7,274 bases of DNA, from positions 1 to 7,274 of the forward strand of contig CAIVDG010000042.1 in NCBI GenBank assembly GCA_903904615.1, in the 5' to 3' direction. A program made the translations under genes and the position numbers. This DNA is from an uncultured Acidimicrobiaceae bacterium. Lineage in GTDB: Bacteria; Actinomycetota; Acidimicrobiia; Acidimicrobiales; Ilumatobacteraceae. A model generated the notes under the pieces. That model was not told the origin of the DNA and did not search any database. It saw only the letters and a list, made by a program, of their open reading frames with translations. This document shows positions 1 through 5,155 of this stretch, in pieces (the first letter of the stretch is position 1; each line of letters opens with the position of its first letter).

Positions 1-597
1 ACGTCTGGATTCCGCATCGCGCGTCAACGTCGTGCGATTGGCCGTGTTCTGCTCACCATGAGTTCGTTCTCGCTGTTGAGCTTGTCGTACGTGGGACTGT
101 TTCCTGCCGTTGCAGACCTCACCTTCGACATCAAACCGAAAACCGCTTTGTACAAGTGGCTGTATGCAACATGGGGTCTCGGCGCAATGTTTGGCGCACT
201 TGCCATTGGCACAGTGCTCGCCGGAATGGATAAACGGAAAACTGCGCGGCTTGGTTTTGTGGCATTCGCCGTCACCATGTGCGCGTTTGCATCTGTGCGC
301 GGAACTGTGCTGGCGTTTATCACGGCGTTCTTCTTAGGCATTGCGTATTTCGGAACAACAACTGCGCTCACCACGGTTGTGCAAAGCAGGCTTGAAGCAG
401 AAGTTCGCGGACGAGTGATGGCTCTATGGTTCATGTCGTTCGGTGGCACTATCCCCATCGGAAACGTCATCTTCGGACCCGTCATGGACGCAATTGGTTC
501 TCGACCAGTTCTCTACATTGGCGCTGCGTGGGCATTGTTCTTGGCGTGGTGGTGCAACATCGAAAAGATAGACAACGAAGACGGAGCAAAGGTCTAA
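1..597 (+). CDS. MFS-type efflux transporter, C-terminal half (5' partial)
   Basis: The reading frame is open from base 1 to a TAA at 595-597, giving 198 visible residues; the start lies outside the window. This is the C-terminal half of a 12-helix major facilitator transporter in the inner membrane. Hydrophobic segments fit helices 7 to 12: about residues 17-37, 52-78, 85-105, 107-127, 139-162 and 167-185. Between the second and third of these lies a basic loop (MDKRKTARLG), the usual position of the repeated MFS loop motif. The QSRLEAEVRGRVMALW stretch before helix 11 resembles the loop found in the EntS/MFS_3 group of proton-driven exporters. The protein ends with a short charged tail (EKIDNEDGAKV). 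The substrate cannot be told from this fragment; export of a small molecule or siderophore is the family-level expectation. It converges on murF, and the two stop codons overlap. The ATG at 58 is probably an internal Met, because the frame is open and protein-like upstream of it. Confidence 0.85.
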   Translation, partial: TSGFRIARQRRAIGRVLLTMSSFSLLSLSYVGLFPAVADLTFDIKPKTALYKWLYATWGLGAMFGALAIGTVLAGMDKRKTARLGFVAFAVTMCAFASVRGTVLAFITAFFLGIAYFGTTTALTTVVQSRLEAEVRGRVMALWFMSFGGTIPIGNVIFGPVMDAIGSRPVLYIGAAWALFLAWWCNIEKIDNEDGAKV

Positions 598-1910
598 ACG
601 TTCATCAACTGAACGATGACATCTTCGGTTGCCGCCGCACGAGAGCCTTTCACCAAAAGTGAATCCCACTTTTCACTCTTCAGGTGATTCATGACTTGAT
701 CAAGCGAAAGTTCCGGGCGGCCATAAAGGTCTGTGTTGTAGGGCAACAACTGAATGTTGAGCTCTTTTGCCAGTGCAGCGACTTTCTGGTGAGCACCACG
801 TTCGTCAGTTACTTCGGACATTTGCCCCAACACTGCAACTTTGCGTTCACCATCAGCAGATGCAAGCACCCGCAATGCCGCAATCATGGATGCCTCATTC
901 GCGTTATACGTGTCGTCCAAGATGCGCTGGCCAGCAGAATTCTCGAGCCACACCATTCGGCCCCACTCTGTGGCTTCACGCCCCACACCTCGACCAGCAT
1001 CTCGAAGACTCATGCCACATGCAATACCCACAGCAATGGCTGCTGCCGCGTTGGCCACCATGTGCTCACCCGGATGAATCGGTGTTGCGACAATAGATTC
1101 ACCGTCATACGAAAAACGTGCAGTGCACACACCAAATTCATCGGTGGATTCAATACTCCACAGAACGTCAGCATCGGTGCGACCAAAAGTAAGCACTCGA
1201 CACTGTGCAAGTGCAGACAAATACGCGCACCACTCGCTGTCACCATTCACAATGGCAACTCCATCTTCCGGGAGAGCCTGAAACAACTCTCCTTTTGCTC
1301 GAGCGATTCCCGCGGCTCCACCGACGCGCTCGCCATGCGCATCACCGATATTGGTGATGACACCGATGTTGGGTTCGGCAATTGTGCACAGTCGTTCTAT
1401 TTCATGAAAGCCACGCATGCCCATTTCGAGAACCAGTGCATCGGTGTCATCCGAAGCATTCAGAATGGTGACGGGAACTCCAATGTCATTGTTCAATGAA
1501 TTCTCGGCTGCGTGTACATGGTCATACTTTTCACGCAAGACCGCGCGCACCAAATTCTTCGTGCTGGTCTTGCCTGTTGACCCGGTTATTCCAATGACCG
1601 GGGCTTTATTAGCGCCAACGAGTTGTGTCTTGTAGTGGCGACCCAGCACAGCAAGCGCCTGCGTGGTGTCATCTACTTCCACACATGTCAGACCATCCAC
1701 AGAGCGCCCATGTGAAACGACGGCGAAGGCTGCACCAGCATCACGAACAGCAGGGAGAAAATCATTGCCATCACGTTCGGCAACAATGGCCACAAATGCC
1801 TCGCCAGCGTGCAGCGTGCGTGAATCAAACGAGATAGAAGTTGCTACAGAATTGGCGCCAACAAGCCGTCCGCCGGTGATGTGCGCCACATCTGACGCGG
1901 TGATGCGCAT
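594..1910 (-). CDS. murF: UDP-N-acetylmuramoyl-tripeptide--D-alanyl-D-alanine ligase MurF
   Basis: A cytoplasmic Mur ligase of 438 aa, normal length for the family. It uses ATP to join D-Ala-D-Ala to UDP-MurNAc-tripeptide, giving the pentapeptide precursor of peptidoglycan. The N-terminal substrate domain (about 1-100) carries the SFDSRTLHAGEAFVAI stretch typical of MurE/MurF. The central ATPase domain has the P-loop GITGSTGKTSTKN (107-119), the NSLNNDIGVP stretch (137-146), an EMGMRGFHEIERL segment (162-174) and the NIGDAHGERVG stretch (187-197), followed by ARAKGELF. The third domain is marked by GEHMVANA (281-288), DDTYNANEASM (332-342) and VKGSRAAATED (420-430). DDTYNAN is diagnostic of MurF, although the usual Pro after NAN is Glu339 here, and the usual Met in the GSRxxxME motif is Thr. 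The ATG start gives the expected MurF N-terminus (MRITASDVAHITGG); only a weak AGGG lies upstream. The gene is head-to-head with ddl, which makes its dipeptide substrate. Confidence 0.96.
   Translation of the reverse strand: MRITASDVAHITGGRLVGANSVATSISFDSRTLHAGEAFVAIVAERDGNDFLPAVRDAGAAFAVVSHGRSVDGLTCVEVDDTTQALAVLGRHYKTQLVGANKAPVIGITGSTGKTSTKNLVRAVLREKYDHVHAAENSLNNDIGVPVTILNASDDTDALVLEMGMRGFHEIERLCTIAEPNIGVITNIGDAHGERVGGAAGIARAKGELFQALPEDGVAIVNGDSEWCAYLSALAQCRVLTFGRTDADVLWSIESTDEFGVCTARFSYDGESIVATPIHPGEHMVANAAAAIAVGIACGMSLRDAGRGVGREATEWGRMVWLENSAGQRILDDTYNANEASMIAALRVLASADGERKVAVLGQMSEVTDERGAHQKVAALAKELNIQLLPYNTDLYGRPELSLDQVMNHLKSEKWDSLLVKGSRAAATEDVIVQLMNV
599..615. other. Stem-loop at the MFS/murF convergent junction
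   Basis: CGTTCA (599-604) and TGAACG (610-615) form a 6-bp perfect stem with a 5-nt loop, one base after the MFS stop and inside the last codons of murF. There is no T-run on the + strand and only TTT on the - strand, so it is not a classic intrinsic terminator. Its place exactly where two convergent transcripts meet makes a weak two-way terminator possible. Confidence 0.3.
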
Positions 1911-1916
1911 ATGACG

Positions 1917-1922
1917 ACCCTA
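1917..1922 (-). promoter_or_regulatory. Candidate -10 box for murF (possible leaderless start)
   Basis: The minus strand reads TAGGGT here, with six bases between it and the murF ATG. It fits TANNNT, and transcription would then start at or next to the ATG. No good -35 hexamer is visible. The AGGG within the same box could instead serve as a weak ribosome binding site. This is inferred from position and pattern only. Confidence 0.3.
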
Positions 1923-1930
1923 GTGGCGAG

Positions 1931-1936
1931 TACCGT
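1931..1936 (+). promoter_or_regulatory. Candidate -10 box for ddl (possible leaderless start)
   Basis: TACCGT fits TANNNT and lies seven bases before the ATG at 1944, so transcription could begin at that ATG. No clear -35 element or ribosome binding site is seen. If correct it excludes 1911 as the start on this transcript. It sits in the same 33 bp as the candidate murF -10 box, facing the other way. Confidence 0.3.
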
Positions 1937-1943
1937 CGTGCTG

Positions 1944-3023
1944 ATGGACACCACCGATTCACGCATCAATCTTGTGGTAATTTTCGGCGGACAATCGGCC
2001 GAACACGATGTCAGCTGTGTCACTGCCTCACACGTTCTTCGTGCGGCAGACCCCACGAAGTATCGAACAATTCCGGTGGCAATTTCTCGCACGGGAGAAT
2101 GGTGTTCACCTCACTTGGCCGAACTGCCCCAAGGAGGCGTGAACCCGCAGAGCATTCCTGCCCGCCTCGAGGCGAACGGCGTCCCCGCCAGCCAAAACAT
2201 TGTGCAGACCTCTTCACACAGTGCGCCCACAGTGGTCATTCCTCTCATTCACGGCCCACTTGGCGAAGACGGAACCTTGCAAGGTCTTTTGGAGATGATG
2301 GGTGTCGCCTATGTAGGGAGCGGTGTTCTGTCCAGCGCTCTTGCCATGGACAAAGCCATGGCAAAGAAAGTCTTTGCACACGAGGGCATTCCACAAGTTC
2401 GACACATCTCACTACGTGACGACAACATGTCACCGTCCTCGCTGCAATCAGTTTCAGACGAACTTGGTTTTCCGCTGTTCGTCAAACCCGCCAATATGGG
2501 TTCGTCGGTCGGAGTGTCAAAAGTTCGAGATGCCGCCGAACTACAACGTGGTGCAGCTCTTGCCGCAACATACGACCAGTGGATCGTGTTTGAAGAAGCA
2601 GTCACCGCGCGTGAATTAGAAGTTGCAGTCTTGGGCAACCGAGTACCACGAGCTTCGGTGGTGGGAGAAATTGTTCCAGGAAACGATTTCTACGACTACG
2701 AAGATAAGTACGTCACCGATTCGGCAACGCTGATGATTCCCGCTTCTCTCACGCAAGAACAAAGCGATGAAGTTCGTGAACTTGCACTACGCGCCTACGA
2801 AGCATTGCGTTGTGAGGGAATGGCGCGCGTTGATTTCTTTTTCGAGGAAAACGGTCGCGGTTTCTTGTGCAACGAAATCAACACAATTCCGGGTTTCACT
2901 CCCATCTCTATGTACCCCAAGATGTGGGAAGCAAGTGGCGTTGGCTACTCAGACCTTATTAATGAACTTGTTGCCCACGCACAAGAGCGACACTCGCGTC
3001 GCAAACTAAACACTGCGCACTAA
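1944..3023 (+). CDS. ddl: D-alanine--D-alanine ligase
   Basis: An ATP-grasp ligase that condenses two D-alanines, supplying the dipeptide that MurF uses. Counting from the ATG at 1944 it has 359 aa. Visible motifs are FGGQSAEHDVS (14-24, N-terminal substrate loop), HGPLGEDG (103-110), MDK (135-137), KPANMGSSVG (181-190, ATP-grasp and the serine loop), EEAVTARELEV (about 217-227), FYDYEDKY (249-256) and NEINTIPGFTPISMYP (310-325). Asp297, Glu311 and Asn313 match the Mg-binding set of the family. The Lys-Tyr pair ending FYDYEDKY is the signature of a D-Ala-D-Ala rather than a D-Ala-D-Lac (VanA-type) enzyme. The frame also has an ATG at 1911, which would add MTTLVASTVVL. I prefer 1944 because known Ddl proteins have only about 10 to 15 residues before the GG motif, and because 1911 directly abuts the murF start codon with nothing like a ribosome binding site. 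Confidence 0.95.
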   Translation: MDTTDSRINLVVIFGGQSAEHDVSCVTASHVLRAADPTKYRTIPVAISRTGEWCSPHLAELPQGGVNPQSIPARLEANGVPASQNIVQTSSHSAPTVVIPLIHGPLGEDGTLQGLLEMMGVAYVGSGVLSSALAMDKAMAKKVFAHEGIPQVRHISLRDDNMSPSSLQSVSDELGFPLFVKPANMGSSVGVSKVRDAAELQRGAALAATYDQWIVFEEAVTARELEVAVLGNRVPRASVVGEIVPGNDFYDYEDKYVTDSATLMIPASLTQEQSDEVRELALRAYEALRCEGMARVDFFFEENGRGFLCNEINTIPGFTPISMYPKMWEASGVGYSDLINELVAHAQERHSRRKLNTAH

Positions 3024-3028
3024 CGCTC

Positions 3029-3652
3029 TTAACTGCTGGCAGCAGGAATATTGATTTTTTGCCCCTGCAACAAGACCACCGACTGAATGTCGGGCCAGTT
3101 GTTTGCACCGAGCAGCGCACCAATTGTGAAACACGACTTGAACTTGTTCTGGATGAGCCACAGCGAGTCGCCAGATTGAATGGTGTACGTACCAGCCGAA
3201 TGACTCTCACACCCTGGTTTCACAGATGCACCAGGAGCTGTAGTGCCGCCACCAGGAACCGTGTTGACGGGGTTCACCACAGCTTGTGGTGGGATTTTGA
3301 TTTGCGTACCGGGATACGGGAACTGCTGCGGTGTGACCCACGCGTTATACGCAAGAAGTGTGGTGAGCGAAATATTGAACTTGTTGGCAACAGCCAGAGG
3401 TGAGTCGCCTGCAACAACTGTGTACAAGGTTTCTTCACCCACAGCGCCCGAGGGCAACGTAGTGGTGGTTCCGGGTGCCGTACTTGCGACGGGTGGAATT
3501 GTTGCGAAGTTAGTAGGAGTGACGTTCACGACTGTGGTGGCAACACCCAATGTGTCTCCACCACAAGCAGCGCCGAAAACAGATGCGCCGATAAAGCATG
3601 CAGAGATAGCTACAAAACGGCCAGCACTAACTTTCGGACGAATTCTCAACAC
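3029..3652 (-). CDS. Putative lipoprotein with two LysM domains
   Basis: A 207-aa exported protein. Residues 1-29 look like a lipoprotein signal peptide: basic start (RIRPK), hydrophobic core (FVAISACFIGASVF), then GAAC with Cys30 as the likely lipidated residue. The box has Gly at -3 rather than the more common Leu, but fits the general lipobox pattern. A Thr/Pro/Val-rich linker follows (38-70). LysM domain 1 spans about 76-121 (YTVVAGDSPLAVANKF and ending IKIP), a second Gly/Thr/Pro linker covers 122-147, and LysM domain 2 spans about 154-203 (YTIQSGDSLWLIQNKF and ending INIP). Cys148 and Cys174 flank or lie in the second LysM and could form a disulfide outside the cell. LysM domains bind N-acetylglucosamine in peptidoglycan. 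No catalytic domain is present, so it may be a cell-wall binding or anchoring protein. The start is GTG at 3650-3652 with no clear ribosome binding site; a TTG follows it directly. It lies 51 bp downstream of gltD on the same strand, in the same frame after the gltD stop. Confidence 0.85.
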   Translation of the reverse strand: MLRIRPKVSAGRFVAISACFIGASVFGAACGGDTLGVATTVVNVTPTNFATIPPVASTAPGTTTTLPSGAVGEETLYTVVAGDSPLAVANKFNISLTTLLAYNAWVTPQQFPYPGTQIKIPPQAVVNPVNTVPGGGTTAPGASVKPGCESHSAGTYTIQSGDSLWLIQNKFKSCFTIGALLGANNWPDIQSVVLLQGQKINIPAASS

Positions 3653-3660
3653 GGAGACAA

Positions 3661-3666
3661 ACAGTA
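3661..3666 (-). promoter_or_regulatory. Candidate -10 box for the LysM lipoprotein gene
   Basis: The minus strand reads TACTGT, with eight bases before the GTG start. It fits TANNNT and would allow a nearly leaderless transcript separate from gltBD. No convincing -35 hexamer lies at the usual distance (a TTCACA is present but only 13 bases upstream). Weak evidence from pattern alone. Confidence 0.28.
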
Positions 3667-3667
3667 G

Positions 3668-3680
3668 AGCCTGCGAGGCT
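3668..3680 (-). other. Short stem-loop in the gltD-lysM spacer
   Basis: A perfect inverted repeat with 5-bp arms (AGCCT and AGGCT) and a 3-nt loop lies 24 bases after the gltD stop on the minus strand. The following bases are moderately T-rich (CTACTGTTTGTCT) but have no true T-run. It could be a weak terminator or a processing stem separating gltBD from the LysM gene, or it could be chance. It occupies part of the only intergenic stretch longer than 40 bp. Confidence 0.3.
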
Positions 3681-3703
3681 GTGAATGGTGGCGCTTCAGA
3701 CCG

Positions 3704-5155
3704 TTACACCAACGGACGAGCCGTTGGCGGAATAGGAGCAGGAAGAGAGGTCTCTCCCATGAGGTACGTATCGACGCCAGCTGCGCACGCACGACCTTCC
3801 GCAATAGCCCACACAATCAGGCTTTGACCCCGGCCCATGTCGCCAGCAACGAAGACGCCTGGAACAGTGGACTGATATGACGCATCTCGTGCCACGTTGC
3901 CGCGTTCGTCGAATGCGACACCCAACTGGTCGAGCCAAGAGCCTTTTTCTGGCCCCACAAAGCCCATCGCGAGGAAAACAAGATCGGCAGGAATTTCCTG
4001 GTCCGTTCCTTCTTTCTTCACGAACGATCCGTTCACGAATTCCACTTCGTGGATAAGAAGAGCACGTACATTTCCGTTTCCATCGTCAACGAATCGCTCG
4101 GTGTTCACACTGTAAATGCGCTCACCGCCCTCTTCATGGGCAGACGACACTTTGTACACCATGGCGTATTGCGGCCATGGATTACCTGATGTTCGATCAT
4201 CGGATGGGCGCGGCATGATTTCCAACTGCAACACCTGACGTGCGCCTTGACGCAATGCGGTGCCCAAGCAGTCTGCACCAGTGTCGCCGCCGCCAATGAT
4301 GACAACATTCTTGTCTTTCGCGTCGATAGCAAAATCGGAGAAGTCACCTTCTTGCACCTTGTTAGCGATGGGCAAGTACTCCATTGCTTGATGGACACCG
4401 TTCAACTCGCGGCCAGGAACATTTAGATCGCGCCACGATGTTGCACCACATGCCAAAACAATGGCGTCGTGAGATGCGCGCAAGACTTCAATATCTACTG
4501 CACCTCCCACGTCAGCGTTGACACGGAACTCTGTGCCTTCTTCTTTCATTTGTTCAAGACGGCGGTCAAGATGCTTCTTTTCCATCTTGAACTCAGGAAT
4601 TCCATAGCGCAACAAGCCACCCACGCGGTCTGCACGCTCCAGCACAACAACGTCGTGACCTGCACGAGTGAGCTGCTGAGCAACAGCGAGACCAGCAGGT
4701 CCGCTTCCGATAACAGCAATGCGCTTACCGGTCTTTGTTGACGGAATCTGCGGAACCACCCAGCCTTCGCTCCATGCGCGATCGATGATTTCTACTTCCA
4801 CTTGCTTAATGGACACGGGGTCTTGGTTGATGCCGAGAACACACGCCGACTCACATGGTGCTGGGCACAAACGGCCCGTGAACTCGGGGAAGTTGTTTGT
4901 TGCGTGCAAACGTTCAATGGCTTCTTCCCAGTGACCGCGATACACAAGATCGTTCCAGTCGGGAATGAGATTTCCAAGCGGACACCCGTTATTGCAGAAC
5001 GGAATACCGCAGTCCATGCATCGTCCAGCTTGCTGGTTAAGAAGTGACGAATCGAATGGTTGGTACACCTCTTTCCAGTCCTTCAGACGAATCTGAACTG
5101 GTCGACGTGTTGGGCCACTGCGGCCCCACTGAAGAAATCCGGTTGTCTCACCCAC
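3704..5155 (-). CDS. gltD: Glutamate synthase (NADPH) small subunit GltD
   Basis: A 483-aa cytoplasmic flavoprotein, full length. It takes electrons from NADPH through FAD and iron-sulfur clusters and passes them to GltB, which makes glutamate from glutamine and 2-oxoglutarate. The N-terminal domain holds the conserved cysteines C46, C49, C54 and C58 (RCMDCGIPFCNNGCPLGN) and C97, C101 and C105 (LCPAPCESAC), which bind the [4Fe-4S] clusters. The FAD dinucleotide fold is at 148-160 (VIGSGPAGLAVAQ) followed by LERADRVGGLLRYGIP. The NADPH fold is at 284-298 (VVIIGGGDTGADCLG). The C-terminal FAD contact is GVFVAGDMGRGQSLIVWAI (433-451). The GTG start at 5153-5155 gives the family's standard MG...GFL..GR N-terminus and has a strong GGAGG six bases upstream. 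It overlaps the gltB stop by 8 bp (GTGGGTGA), indicating one operon and probably coupled translation of the two subunits. Confidence 0.97.
   Translation of the reverse strand: MGETTGFLQWGRSGPTRRPVQIRLKDWKEVYQPFDSSLLNQQAGRCMDCGIPFCNNGCPLGNLIPDWNDLVYRGHWEEAIERLHATNNFPEFTGRLCPAPCESACVLGINQDPVSIKQVEVEIIDRAWSEGWVVPQIPSTKTGKRIAVIGSGPAGLAVAQQLTRAGHDVVVLERADRVGGLLRYGIPEFKMEKKHLDRRLEQMKEEGTEFRVNADVGGAVDIEVLRASHDAIVLACGATSWRDLNVPGRELNGVHQAMEYLPIANKVQEGDFSDFAIDAKDKNVVIIGGGDTGADCLGTALRQGARQVLQLEIMPRPSDDRTSGNPWPQYAMVYKVSSAHEEGGERIYSVNTERFVDDGNGNVRALLIHEVEFVNGSFVKKEGTDQEIPADLVFLAMGFVGPEKGSWLDQLGVAFDERGNVARDASYQSTVPGVFVAGDMGRGQSLIVWAIAEGRACAAGVDTYLMGETSLPAPIPPTARPLV

Noticed and set aside
24..485. Open frame of 153 codons on the - strand opposite the MFS gene
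   Set aside because: The + strand frame gives clear membrane helices and MFS motifs over the same bases; the antisense product has no plausible family.
684..1499. Long open frame of 271 codons on the + strand, antisense to murF
   Set aside because: The translation is rich in Cys, His and Ser with no recognisable domain, and the opposite strand encodes an unambiguous MurF across the whole stretch. It looks like a shadow frame.
1908..1913. CATATG palindrome at the murF/ddl junction as an operator site
   Set aside because: It arises simply from two start codons placed back to back; six bases with no longer symmetry around them do not support an operator.
3033..3060. Possible terminator after ddl: CTGCT-GGC-AGCAG stem-loop followed by TTTTTT
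   Set aside because: The six T bases begin nine bases after the stem rather than directly after it, the stem is only 5 bp, and the whole segment encodes the C-terminus of the LysM protein on the other strand (the T-run is part of Lys-Ile codons).
3243..3827. Open frame of 194 codons on the + strand spanning lysM and the gltD 3' end
   Set aside because: It crosses two real genes on the other strand. The Pro/Val/Thr-rich composition mirrors the low-complexity linkers of the LysM protein.
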